Source: Marinobacterium stanieri
Lineage (GTDB): Bacteria > Pseudomonadota > Gammaproteobacteria > Pseudomonadales > Balneatricaceae
Length of the DNA stretch: 64,000 bases
NCBI RefSeq assembly: GCF_900155945.1
Contig: NZ_FTMN01000007.1
Span: 62,001-126,000, forward strand
Reading direction: 5' to 3'
A program made the position numbers and the translations under genes. Positions 28,852 to 37,420 of the stretch are shown piece by piece (within the stretch, counting starts at the first letter, position 1; each line of letters begins with the position of its first letter). The notes beneath the pieces are model-generated. The model did no database searches. It had not been told where the DNA came from and saw only the letters and a program-made list of their open reading frames with translations.

Positions 28852-30039
28852 ATGATGACGCCAGAAAAACCTGCCTCCGTGCTTTCAATCCTGCTGATCT
28901 TTCTGCGTTTAGGCCTTACTAGTTTTGGCGGACCTGTCGCCCATATAGGCTATTTCCGGGAAGAATTCGTCAACCGCCGCAAATGGCTGAGCGATCAAAG
29001 CTATGCCGATCTGGTAGCTCTGTGCCAGTTTCTGCCGGGGCCGGCCAGCAGTCAGGTGGGGCTTGCGTTGGGTATGTTCCAGGGTGGTTTCAGGGGCGCA
29101 CTGGCTGCATGGTGTGGTTTTACCCTGCCATCCGCCATTGCCTTAATACTGGTTGCTTATGGTGCTACCCAGCCAGACGGGCTGATTTCTGCAGGTGTGG
29201 TTCAAGGGCTGAAGTTAATCGCCGTTGCCGTGGTCGCACATGCGGTCTGGGGCATGGCGCAAAACCTCTGTCGTGGCCGTATAGAAATTGCCATTATGCT
29301 GGCCGCAGCCTGCGCCATGCTGGTAATGCCAACCGTCTGGCTGCAACCGGCACTGATTCTGCTGGCGGCCCTGGTGGGCTGGTTACTGCTGGAGCGCAAG
29401 GCAGACGCCGAGGACGCACATCTGCCGGTAAAGGTATCCCTTGTCGCCGGCAAACGGCTCTTGCTGATCTTTGCGGCGCTGTTAGTGCTACTGCCATTGC
29501 TGACAGCGCTTTTGCCCAGCGCGGGGCTGACGCTGTTTGATCTCTTCTACCGGATTGGCTCACTGGTATTCGGCGGTGGCCATGTGGTGCTGCCACTGCT
29601 GCAGGCTGAAACCGTACCGACCGGCATGATCAGCGATGATCTTTTCCTGGCCGGCTATGGTGCCGCGCAAGCCGTGCCCGGCCCGCTATTCACCTTTGCC
29701 GCCTATCTGGGAACCGCCATGAATACCCTGCCGGGCTGGCTTGGCGGGCTCATCGCTCTGGTGGCCATTTTCACCCCCTCATTTCTACTGGTCGCCGGCG
29801 TGCTGCCTTTCTGGGAGCAATTGCGCCGCCGTACTGGCGTACGTGCAGCACTGGCCGGGGTTAATGCGGCTGTGGTTGGGCTGCTGCTGGCCGCCCTGTA
29901 TAACCCGATCTGGACCGGAACCCTGCACGCCCCGGTGCACTTCGCTCTGGTACTGCTGGCGTTTGCTGCGTTGCAGATATGGAAGCTGCCGGTGTGGTTG
30001 CTGGTGCTTCTCTACGCCCTGGGTGGCTGGCTGGCCTGA
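28852..30039 (+). CDS. chrA: chromate transporter ChrA (two-domain)
   Basis: This 395-residue inner-membrane protein of the CHR family is thought to export chromate driven by the proton gradient. It is the long, duplicated form. The N-terminal half has FLRLGLTSFGGPVAHIGYFREEFV and CQFLPGPASSQVGLALG, and the C-terminal half repeats the pattern with FYRIGSLVFGGGHVVLPLLQAE and YGAAQAVPGPLFTFAAYLG. It starts at ATG 28852 or the adjacent ATG 28855. A LysR regulator begins 255 bp downstream in the same direction and could be its regulator. A small candidate gene runs antisense to its 3' end. Some CHR proteins carry other oxyanions. Confidence 0.94.
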   Translation: MMTPEKPASVLSILLIFLRLGLTSFGGPVAHIGYFREEFVNRRKWLSDQSYADLVALCQFLPGPASSQVGLALGMFQGGFRGALAAWCGFTLPSAIALILVAYGATQPDGLISAGVVQGLKLIAVAVVAHAVWGMAQNLCRGRIEIAIMLAAACAMLVMPTVWLQPALILLAALVGWLLLERKADAEDAHLPVKVSLVAGKRLLLIFAALLVLLPLLTALLPSAGLTLFDLFYRIGSLVFGGGHVVLPLLQAETVPTGMISDDLFLAGYGAAQAVPGPLFTFAAYLGTAMNTLPGWLGGLIALVAIFTPSFLLVAGVLPFWEQLRRRTGVRAALAGVNAAVVGLLLAALYNPIWTGTLHAPVHFALVLLAFAALQIWKLPVWLLVLLYALGGWLA

Positions 30040-30187
30040 TGCCCATAAAGCCCTTCATGCGCTGTAACAGGCGCCTGAAGGCCAATGCTCTCATTCCTCT
30101 GGCACGTTTACCGTAGTAGCGCATATCAATCTCGCCACCTGCTGCTCTTCGAATCCGTCCTGTACGTGCTTGATCAACAGCGTTCAT
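29861..30187 (-). CDS. candidate small basic protein, antisense to the chrA 3' end
   Basis: This 108-residue frame begins at ATG 30187 and is preceded by a very strong GAGGAGGG ribosome site about 8 bp upstream. It is transcribed divergently from the LysR gene at 30294. The first 50 residues (MNAVDQARTGRIRRAAGGEI, then DMRYYGKRARGMRALAFRRL, LQRMKGFMGI) look like a genuine small basic protein, somewhat reminiscent of the short DUF1127-like proteins often found beside LysR genes. The rest is Pro/Ala/Arg-rich and lies opposite chrA codons, so the natural stop may have been lost and the tail extended. Family assignment is tentative. Confidence 0.5.
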   Translation of the reverse strand: MNAVDQARTGRIRRAAGGEIDMRYYGKRARGMRALAFRRLLQRMKGFMGIRPASHPGRREAPATTPAASISATQQTPAVPERSAPGRAGFRSRSGYTGRPAAAQPQPH

Positions 30188-30245
30188 CTTCACGCCCTCC
30201 TCATTAGCTTGAAGACAGCTTAGAACGGCTTTTCTATTATGAATA

Positions 30246-30270
30246 ATGATCAATTCAGATCATAATGATC
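30246..30270. promoter_or_regulatory. ATGATC repeats, candidate LysR operator
   Basis: ATGATC (30246-30251) and GATCAT (30258-30263) form an inverted repeat, and a third ATGATC lies at 30265-30270, 19 bp in phase with the first. The cluster sits between the small minus-strand gene (start 30187) and the LysR gene (start 30294), where an autoregulator would bind. Confidence 0.5.
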
Positions 30271-30293
30271 GCAAATAACGATGGATAAGCTCT

Positions 30294-31154
30294 ATGCCCT
30301 ACCCCAATTTGAGCACGGAACTACTGCGCACCTTCGTTACCGTGGTAGATGAAGATGGCTTTATCCGCGCCGCGGAGCGCCTGCATAAAACACAATCCAC
30401 GGTGAGCCAGCAGGTGCGGCGACTGGAGCAGGAGCTGGATGTGGAGCTGTTTCGCAGTGAAGGCCGCAAGCGTGTGCTGACCCCAAGTGGTGAAACCATG
30501 TTGGGTTATGCGCGCCAGCTGTTATCCCTGCAGGAGGATGCGCTGGCGGCCATTACTGAACAAAGTGCCCAGGGGGAGTTGAGAATCGGTGTTTCCCTGT
30601 CATTGACCGAGAGTATGCTGCCCTCGATCCTGGCACGCTTTAAACGGCACAACCCGGGCATCCGGCTGAATGTTCAGACCGACTACAGTAATAGCGTCTG
30701 TGAGGATTATGATCGCGACCAGTATGATCTGGCGCTGATTCTGCGACGTGATCGTACCCAGGTAAAAGGCGAGCTACTGGGTTATGAGCCCCTGATCTGG
30801 ATTGGTCCGTCAGGTTATCAGTGGTCCAAAAACCGGCCACTGCCGTTGGTTTTGCTGAATACACCCTGCCTGTTTCGTGAAGCCACCATGCAGGCGCTGG
30901 ACAGCACCGATATCAGCTGGCGAACCGAGTACTCAACCACCAGCTTCACCAGTTTGATGGCCGCAGTGAAGGCGGAACTGGGGGTTACGGTTCGAGCCCA
31001 GGGCGCACTGACGGATGGCATGGAGAACATCGGTTCTCGACTGGGCCTGCCAGAACTGCCACCCGTGTATATCGAGCTGCGCTACCGCACGCACATACCC
31101 GGCGGCGAACAGCTGGCACAATTGATCCGACACGAACCTTTGCAGGCATGGTGA
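30294..31154 (+). CDS. LysR-family transcriptional regulator
   Basis: This 286-residue LysR protein has its HTH at residues 5-65 (LSTELLRTFVTVVDEDGFIR, then AAERLHKTQSTVSQQVRRLE) and an effector domain with GELRIGVSLSLTESMLPSIL. The effector domain is slightly short. Upstream lie ATGATC repeats and a divergent small gene with a strong ribosome site, so the small gene may be its main target; chrA, just upstream on the same strand, is the other possibility. It converges on the Lrp gene with an 11-bp gap and no obvious terminator. Confidence 0.92.
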   Translation: MPYPNLSTELLRTFVTVVDEDGFIRAAERLHKTQSTVSQQVRRLEQELDVELFRSEGRKRVLTPSGETMLGYARQLLSLQEDALAAITEQSAQGELRIGVSLSLTESMLPSILARFKRHNPGIRLNVQTDYSNSVCEDYDRDQYDLALILRRDRTQVKGELLGYEPLIWIGPSGYQWSKNRPLPLVLLNTPCLFREATMQALDSTDISWRTEYSTTSFTSLMAAVKAELGVTVRAQGALTDGMENIGSRLGLPELPPVYIELRYRTHIPGGEQLAQLIRHEPLQAW

Positions 31155-31165
31155 CAGGGAGGCCT

Positions 31166-31651
31166 TCAGCCCATACAGGGCACGCCTCTCTCCATTACCT
31201 TGCGCAGAACAAAGCTTGAATGCACGCCGGTGACGCCTTCGATACGGGTGATTTTGTGCAGCAAAAGATCATGGTACGCATCCATATCTTCTACCAGCAC
31301 ACGTAACTGATAATCCGCATCCTGACCAGTGATAATCAGACATTCCAGCACCTGGGGCAGGCGTTCGATTTCTCGCTCAAAGTTCTCGAACCGCTCAGGC
31401 GTGTGTCGATCCATCGAGATATGCAGTAAAGCCATCAGGTTAAGCCCCATGCGTTTGGCATCCACCAGCGCCCTGTACCCCTGTATCAGACCACTCTCTT
31501 CCAACGCTTTGACCCGTCTTAAACAGGGTGAAGGCGACAGCCCTATACGATCAGCCAGTTCCTGGTTACTGATACGCCCGTGTTGCTGCAGGAGCTCCAG
31601 AATCTGGCGATCATAACGGTCCAGATCCAGCGACTCGACTTTTGAAGGCAT
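31166..31651 (-). CDS. Lrp/AsnC-family regulator
   Basis: This 161-residue regulator has an N-terminal HTH (DRYDRQILELLQQHGRISNQ, then ELADRIGLSPSPCLRRVKAL) and a C-terminal RAM/AsnC domain (about 75-150) with the effector-binding segment LIITGQDADYQLRVLVEDM. Such proteins are octameric feast/famine regulators that bind amino acids. It is divergent from leuA across a 227-bp gap, so leucine-related control is tempting, but nothing in the sequence proves it. Confidence 0.93.
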   Translation of the reverse strand: MPSKVESLDLDRYDRQILELLQQHGRISNQELADRIGLSPSPCLRRVKALEESGLIQGYRALVDAKRMGLNLMALLHISMDRHTPERFENFEREIERLPQVLECLIITGQDADYQLRVLVEDMDAYHDLLLHKITRIEGVTGVHSSFVLRKVMERGVPCMG

Positions 31652-31878
31652 AAAATTGCCGTCCTTTTATATATTTAGATATTTAATGCCAAAAATACTC
31701 CACATAAGGACAACTTAGCAATCCTATGACTCGCTGGTTGCATTAATATATCCCCATCTTAAGCGTTAAGGCCCGCTACAGACGCCGGCAGTCTTACCCA
31801 GACATTCCCGGTGGCCGTAACCCTTACCCAGGGAAGCCCCTGAGCGGTCCGCCCCCAACAACAATGGAGAGCAACACC

Positions 31879-33576
31879 ATGGCAAGTGCCACCTACAACC
31901 ATCGCAAGTATCAGCCGGTCGAACCCGTGACCGGCTTTACCCGTACCTGGCCCGATCGTCAGGTGACAGAGGCGCCGATTTGGGCCAGTGTCGACCTGCG
32001 TGATGGTAACCAGGCCCTGCTGGAGCCCATGAATGTGGCCCAGAAACAACGCCTGTGGCACCTGCTGGTGAAGCTCGGCATTAAAGAGATCGAAGTCGGT
32101 TTTCCCTCCGCCAGCCAGCCGGATTACGACTTCACTCGCTGGTTGATCGAAGAAAACCAGATTCCGGACGATGTCAGCATTCAGGTGCTGGTCCAGGCCC
32201 GTGAAGAGTTGATTGCCAAAACCTTTGAATCGTTGAAAGGCGTCAAGAAAGCCGTAGTGCACGTGTACAACTCTACCTCCCGCATTCAGCGTGAGCGTGT
32301 GTTCGGCATGGGCCGCGACGAAATCAAGGATATTGCTGTCCGTGGTGCCCGCTGGGTCAAGGAGTACGCCGAGAAATACCCGGAAACCGACTGGACCTTC
32401 CAGTATTCACCGGAGAGCTTCACCAGCACCGAAGTGGATTACGCGGTAGAAGTCTGTGACGCGGTGATGGATGTATGGCAGCCGACCCCGGAAAAACGCT
32501 GCATCCTGAACCTGCCGACCACCGTGGAAGTGGGCCCGCCCAACCACTTTGCTGATCAGGTGGAATACTTTTGCCAGCACCTGAACCGCCGTGACAGCGC
32601 CATCATCTCGGTGCATACCCATAACGACCGTGGCGGTGCCGTTGCTTCTGCCGAGTTAGCCTTGATGGCCGGTGCAGACCGTGTCGAAGGCACCCTGCTC
32701 GGCAATGGCGAACGTACCGGCAATATGGACATCGTTACACTGGCGATCAATTTGTACAGCCAGGGCGTAGACCCGCAGCTGGATCTGTCCAACCCGGATG
32801 AGATCATCCAGACCTGTACCGAATGCACCGGTCTGCCCATTCATCCTCGCCACCCCTGGATCGGCGAGCTGGTCTACACCGCTTTCTCCGGCAGCCACCA
32901 GGATGCGATTCGCAAGTCATTGAAGCAGCAGCAAAGCGATGAGCCCTGGCAAGTGGCGTATCTGCCGATCGATCCGACCGACCTGGGCCGTGATTACCTG
33001 GCCGTCATTCGCGTCAACAGCCAGTCCGGCAAGGGCGGCATGACCTTCCTGCTTGAGCGCGATTTTGGTATCAGCATTCCGCGCTGGTTGCAGCTGGAGC
33101 TGGCCCCGATTGTTCAGCAGAAGTCCGAGCAGCAAGGCGGCGAGCTGGACAGCCAGATCATTCACGACCTGCTCATCCAGCATTTTGTGCAGGACAAGGC
33201 GCCGGTCAGCCTGGAAGGCTATCGCATTGAACGTGCTGGCGATAATGAAACGCTCGCTGCCAGCATTCGTGTTGAAGGCGTGGAGCAGTCCATCGAAGGC
33301 AAGGGCAAGGGTGCCATGGCGGCCTTCATCAATGCCTGGCAGGCACGCACCGGTCTTGATATCCACGTGGTAGATTATGCCGAGCATGCCATGGGTGAAG
33401 GTTCAGATGTTGCCGCAGCGGCATACGTACAGCTCAACGTTGCCGGTCAGCGCGTCAGCGGTATGGCCGTTGATGCTGACACGGTAAGCGCATCACTGAA
33501 GGCCGTTGTTTCCGGTTTGAACCGTTCGGGAACCGCAACCCAAACAGTGAGTGCTGATCAAGCCCAGCAGGCCTGA
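31879..33576 (+). CDS. leuA: 2-isopropylmalate synthase
   Basis: This enzyme, 565 residues from ATG 31879, condenses 2-oxoisovalerate with acetyl-CoA, the first committed step of leucine synthesis. The HMGL-like TIM barrel shows the metal/substrate motif SVDLRDGNQALLEPM, EVGFPSASQPDYDF and the HxH metal ligands in SVHTHNDRGGAVASAEL. The C-terminal LeuA regulatory domain (about 440-560) binds leucine for feedback inhibition. It is the long form seen in many proteobacteria. ATG 31879 has GGAGA at 31866-31870, better than the in-frame ATG at 31864. No leucine-rich leader peptide or attenuator is visible upstream, and no leuBCD genes are nearby. Confidence 0.96.
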   Translation: MASATYNHRKYQPVEPVTGFTRTWPDRQVTEAPIWASVDLRDGNQALLEPMNVAQKQRLWHLLVKLGIKEIEVGFPSASQPDYDFTRWLIEENQIPDDVSIQVLVQAREELIAKTFESLKGVKKAVVHVYNSTSRIQRERVFGMGRDEIKDIAVRGARWVKEYAEKYPETDWTFQYSPESFTSTEVDYAVEVCDAVMDVWQPTPEKRCILNLPTTVEVGPPNHFADQVEYFCQHLNRRDSAIISVHTHNDRGGAVASAELALMAGADRVEGTLLGNGERTGNMDIVTLAINLYSQGVDPQLDLSNPDEIIQTCTECTGLPIHPRHPWIGELVYTAFSGSHQDAIRKSLKQQQSDEPWQVAYLPIDPTDLGRDYLAVIRVNSQSGKGGMTFLLERDFGISIPRWLQLELAPIVQQKSEQQGGELDSQIIHDLLIQHFVQDKAPVSLEGYRIERAGDNETLAASIRVEGVEQSIEGKGKGAMAAFINAWQARTGLDIHVVDYAEHAMGEGSDVAAAAYVQLNVAGQRVSGMAVDADTVSASLKAVVSGLNRSGTATQTVSADQAQQA

Positions 33577-33601
33577 TCGAGACAAAAAGGCACATCATGA
33601 C

Positions 33602-33624
33602 AAAGGCACCTTCGGGTGCCTTTT
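33602..33624. terminator. terminator between leuA and the PAS-GGDEF gene
   Basis: AAAGGCACC (33602-33610) and GGTGCCTTT (33615-33623) form a perfect 9-bp stem capped by TTCG, an extra-stable tetraloop, and are followed by a T. It lies in the 81-bp convergent gap and may serve both strands. Confidence 0.85.
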
Positions 33625-33657
33625 GTGTTCAGCAGAGAATGAAACACCTGAATTCAA

Positions 33658-36246
33658 TCACAACTGTTCGATCATGACCTGGTTGCGGCCATTGTTTTTA
33701 GCCCGATACAGGGCATCATCAGCTCGCTTCAACAGATCTCCGGTGTGGTCTCCCGGATGCAAGGCCGCAACACCAAAACTGCAAGTGCGCTGACCGATAA
33801 CCGGGAATTTGACCTGCTCTATTCGGTGACGCAGATTTTCAGCCAGCCGGTGCGCCCCTGCCAGATCGGTATTGGGGCACAAAATCATAAATTCTTCACC
33901 GCCCCAGCGCCCCGGGAAGTCAGTAAGGCGTGTGTTGTCTTGCATCAAGCCAGCCAACTGTCGAAGCACCTGATCACCCACCGCGTGACCACAGTTATCA
34001 TTCACCTGCTTGAAGTGGTCAACGTCCAGCATTATAAGCGAGCAGTCTGTACCATAGCGTTCATATCGATGAAGCTGATGCGTCAGTAACGCCTCTATCC
34101 TGGCGCGGTTAACCAGGCCGGTAAGACCATCCGTTATCGACAGGCGCTCCAACTCTTCATTTTTGCGCTCCAGCTCTTCCCGATGCTGCACCTGCTGAGT
34201 GATATCCAGCACCATACCGATATAACGTGTCTCACCTTCCGGCAGGCCTTCATAGCGCCTTGCCGCACAGCGGAACCAGCGCACATCACCGTCACGGTCA
34301 ATGATACGTGCTTCGTAATGCCAGTCCTGCTGTTGCTGAACGACCATTGTTTTCCAGCTGCGCAGCACGGGTTTAAGATCATCAGGGTGAAGAATACCGG
34401 CCCAGCCACGGCTGTTAAGCTCAGCCAGTGAACTGCCAACGGTTTCAATGAAATATCGATTGGCATAAACATTGTGGCCTTCAGAGTCCGCCTCAAAAAT
34501 ACCAATGGGGGAAAAATCGGCCAGGGCACGGAAGCGTTCTTCACTGGCCCGCAAGGCATCTTCCGACTGTTTGCGCTCGGTAATATCGGCCAGATTCAGC
34601 ACCAGGCTTTCTATTTGCCCTCCTGCAATGGAGACTGGGCTGCCCGATATTCGACAGTACCTGTGCCCTTTGCCGGCAAAGCCCAGCCAGGCCTCCAGCA
34701 CAAAAGCGGTTCCTTTTAGCGCAGCATCCAGCCTGGGCTTAAGTAACGCGTGCAGCTCGCCCCCTTCATACAGTTGCCAAAAGGGCTCATTCTCAACCTC
34801 CAGTCGACTGCAGCCGTGGTAGGCCAGATACTGGTGGTTCACCTGCAGGTGCCTGAACTGACTATCAAGCAACACCATGAGCTCTGAAGAGGCATCGACA
34901 ATCTCGCCATAGCGCAGCAGACGCCTTTCATTCTCCTTTTTCTCAGTGATATCGGTACTGATGGCGAAATAACAGGCCGTACGTCCATCCGTATCGTGAA
35001 CCGGTGTGATCATGGCCAGCTCTACGCGTTGCTGCCCATCACTCAGGCGATTAATCAATTCGCCCTCCCATACCAGCCCCTGTTCCAGATGGTTCCACAA
35101 ATCCAGATAAGTACTCTGAGGTATCTGGCCTGAGGAGAGAATTCTGGCTTGCTGACCCAAAAGCTGGTGACGCTCATACCCCGAACGGGCCAAATAGGCC
35201 CGGTTCACATAAAGGATTCGGCTTTCCAAATCGGTGATCGCAATAGCCGACGGCATCTGCTCAATGGCCTGATACAGGTGAGCCAGATCATTCGCTGCCT
35301 TGCGTTCCCGCACCAGGCTGTCGTGCCAGCGTTTAAGAAAAAACAGCGTTACCAGCATTAACGAGCCAAGGCTCAATAAAGAAATCAGCAACCGTTGCTG
35401 CCATCCGACAAGCGCATCACTGCGCTTGATAACTGCAAGCGCCCTTACCGGCTGTTGGCCCAGTTGGCGGATGGCGTACAAATATTCATCTGCAAATACC
35501 AGGCGAGTACCGAAGGCCGCAAACTCATCCAGCTTGAAATGGCGCTGAAGTTCGCCCTGCGCCTCATTTACCTTCTGTTGATTATATTCACCCGCCACCA
35601 GCATCAGCTGATTCTGGCTATCCAGCAGCATCAGGCGCTGATGACCGTAGGCTTCACCACTTTCAAGTTCAGCCTCGATCTGCTCCGGCTCAATGGTGGC
35701 CAGTACCGAACCGACAACACGGCTGTCAGAGTCATATACCAGCTGGGCCAGCCCCAAATGCCCGTCGTCAATCCCCATGGCCATGTGACTGCCGGCTGCC
35801 ATGGCCGCGCGTACCCACCCGGGTGGAGACTGACGTATACCCTCTGCACGCCCGACACTGGCCAGCCCTTCTCCCGCACGGTTATACAGTACAAGACTGT
35901 CCAACGACGGTGATGTCATCATCGAGCGCATAAACAGGGGCCTTAATCCCGGCTGTTGTTCAAGCGGCTGAGGATTGGACTCCAGAACCAAACTGACATC
36001 ATGCAGAACGTGATCAGTGGATATGAAAGCAATATCAAGCGCACTGGCATAGGCGCGCAACTGGGTTTGCAGCCGCTCCCCGGCGCTTTCAAGACTGTAT
36101 TTGTAATCCTGGTAAAGTCCCCAGGCCAACATACCCGACATAATGAACAGCAGCGCCAGCGCGCCGACAATCATTGGGTGCCACAGCCAACGGTGCTGAT
36201 CGCCGGATTGCTGTGAGAGTTGCAGGGGCGGGACACGCATATTCAT
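33658..36246 (-). CDS. membrane diguanylate cyclase with three PAS domains
   Basis: This 862-residue protein has TM1 at about 25-48 and a periplasmic sensor of about 240 residues, probably a double-Cache-type fold. TM2 follows at about 290-312 (LLISLLSLGSLMLVTLFFLKRW). Three PAS domains come next (about 325-450, 455-570 and 580-700, two of them ending in the DITE[KR]K PAC signature), then a GGDEF domain. The active site is GGEEF in RWGGEEFMIL, with an RxxD inhibitory site (RLTD) at the right spacing, so it should be active and product-inhibited. Its ATG overlaps the stop of the DctP gene by 4 bp, so the two are translationally coupled. That suggests the DctP protein delivers ligand to this sensor. 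Confidence 0.92.
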   Translation of the reverse strand: MNMRVPPLQLSQQSGDQHRWLWHPMIVGALALLFIMSGMLAWGLYQDYKYSLESAGERLQTQLRAYASALDIAFISTDHVLHDVSLVLESNPQPLEQQPGLRPLFMRSMMTSPSLDSLVLYNRAGEGLASVGRAEGIRQSPPGWVRAAMAAGSHMAMGIDDGHLGLAQLVYDSDSRVVGSVLATIEPEQIEAELESGEAYGHQRLMLLDSQNQLMLVAGEYNQQKVNEAQGELQRHFKLDEFAAFGTRLVFADEYLYAIRQLGQQPVRALAVIKRSDALVGWQQRLLISLLSLGSLMLVTLFFLKRWHDSLVRERKAANDLAHLYQAIEQMPSAIAITDLESRILYVNRAYLARSGYERHQLLGQQARILSSGQIPQSTYLDLWNHLEQGLVWEGELINRLSDGQQRVELAMITPVHDTDGRTACYFAISTDITEKKENERRLLRYGEIVDASSELMVLLDSQFRHLQVNHQYLAYHGCSRLEVENEPFWQLYEGGELHALLKPRLDAALKGTAFVLEAWLGFAGKGHRYCRISGSPVSIAGGQIESLVLNLADITERKQSEDALRASEERFRALADFSPIGIFEADSEGHNVYANRYFIETVGSSLAELNSRGWAGILHPDDLKPVLRSWKTMVVQQQQDWHYEARIIDRDGDVRWFRCAARRYEGLPEGETRYIGMVLDITQQVQHREELERKNEELERLSITDGLTGLVNRARIEALLTHQLHRYERYGTDCSLIMLDVDHFKQVNDNCGHAVGDQVLRQLAGLMQDNTRLTDFPGRWGGEEFMILCPNTDLAGAHRLAENLRHRIEQVKFPVIGQRTCSFGVAALHPGDHTGDLLKRADDALYRAKNNGRNQVMIEQL

Positions 36247-37274
36247 TCAGCCAGTGCAGCTTCTGCTCTGCTAACCAGATCCGGATCAACGCCCATCTGG
36301 CGAATCATGGCGGGTTCTTCCTGGCGAGCCACCTTGCGCCAGCGTAACAAGGCTGCAGTACCGGGAGTGGTGACCTTGATTCCCTGTTCCAGCAGAGCAC
36401 TTCGAGCAGAGCGTTGCGCTTTGATGGCCGCATCACGCTGAGCGTCGACGATCTGGTCCCAGGTGCTGTGAACTTGCTCCTGCAGGGAGGGTGGCAGGCT
36501 GGCCCAGAAACGGGCATTGATCATCGGCACATATTGAGCGAAATATTCCATATCCTCGAAGCTGGCGCTGATGCCATTGCGCCATAGCTTGGCACTGCGA
36601 ATTGTCTCATGCGTTGTCAGAACACCCGTCACCTGATCACGGGAAAGTGCATCCGGGAGGTCCGGCCAGGCCACCACGACCGGGTCAGCGCCAAAGGACT
36701 TCAACCGGCCCCGGTTGGCAATACCACCGGGAATGCGAATTTTAACGCCTGCCAAATCCTCATGAGACTGAACATCGGACCGGGTGAAATACAGATGGGC
36801 GTGGCCAAGATCCAGCCAACGGCCGGGCACAGCAACACCCAGATCCCTCGCGATACGCTGGCTGACCAGTGCACCGATTTCACCGTCTCGAACCTGGTAA
36901 TTTTCTTCAGCTGTACGACCGTAAAACAGAGGCAACATATATAGCCCGACATCAGGCACGTACCGATCCAGCTGCCACATGCCCGGAACAGCCATTTCGA
37001 CCTTGCCACTGGACAGAGCTGCAATGACATCCCGATCCCGAAACAGCTGGGCACTGTGATAAAACTCCACATCAATGCGCCCTTCCGTCACCCTTTCCAG
37101 TTCCTTGGCGAAACGCTCAATCGCCTGTGTCTGGACATGGGCTCGGGTATTTTCCGTGGATATACGCAACCGATACTCGGCTTGCCCCGCTGCACCAGCC
37201 GGTACCCCGACCAGAAGTGCCACACTCAATGCAGCCTTGATCAGCGTGGCACGAACTCCTGTTCCAACTTGCAT
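36243..37274 (-). CDS. orphan TRAP-type solute-binding protein (DctP family)
   Basis: This 343-residue periplasmic protein has a signal peptide (about residues 1-29, ending AGAAGQA) and the DctP fold. Visible are RISTENTRAHVQTQAIERFA, FYHSAQLFRDRDVIAALSSG and, past the middle, the carboxylate-binding Arg region VKIRIPGGIANRGRLKSFGA. DctP proteins normally deliver carboxylates to DctQ/DctM membrane subunits, and neither is encoded here. Instead the next gene, overlapping by 4 bp, is a diguanylate cyclase, implying a sensory rather than transport role (inference). AAGGAG lies about 12 bp before the ATG, slightly far. Confidence 0.9.
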   Translation of the reverse strand: MQVGTGVRATLIKAALSVALLVGVPAGAAGQAEYRLRISTENTRAHVQTQAIERFAKELERVTEGRIDVEFYHSAQLFRDRDVIAALSSGKVEMAVPGMWQLDRYVPDVGLYMLPLFYGRTAEENYQVRDGEIGALVSQRIARDLGVAVPGRWLDLGHAHLYFTRSDVQSHEDLAGVKIRIPGGIANRGRLKSFGADPVVVAWPDLPDALSRDQVTGVLTTHETIRSAKLWRNGISASFEDMEYFAQYVPMINARFWASLPPSLQEQVHSTWDQIVDAQRDAAIKAQRSARSALLEQGIKVTTPGTAALLRWRKVARQEEPAMIRQMGVDPDLVSRAEAALAE

Positions 37275-37420
37275 TGTCCGGTTATCTCCTTGTGCAAGCC
37301 TGATTAAAAACCCTGGCTATGCGCAGCTGTTTAATGACGCATAGTGTCGCACCCAAGTTACAAGAATTCATTGACCTGAGTAGAGGCATGAACACTGCAA
37401 ACAGAAGTGCCCCTTACAGA

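Noticed and set aside
31652-31878. Leucine attenuator before leuA
   Set aside because: No short peptide with tandem Leu codons and no terminator/antiterminator hairpin pair was found in the gap.
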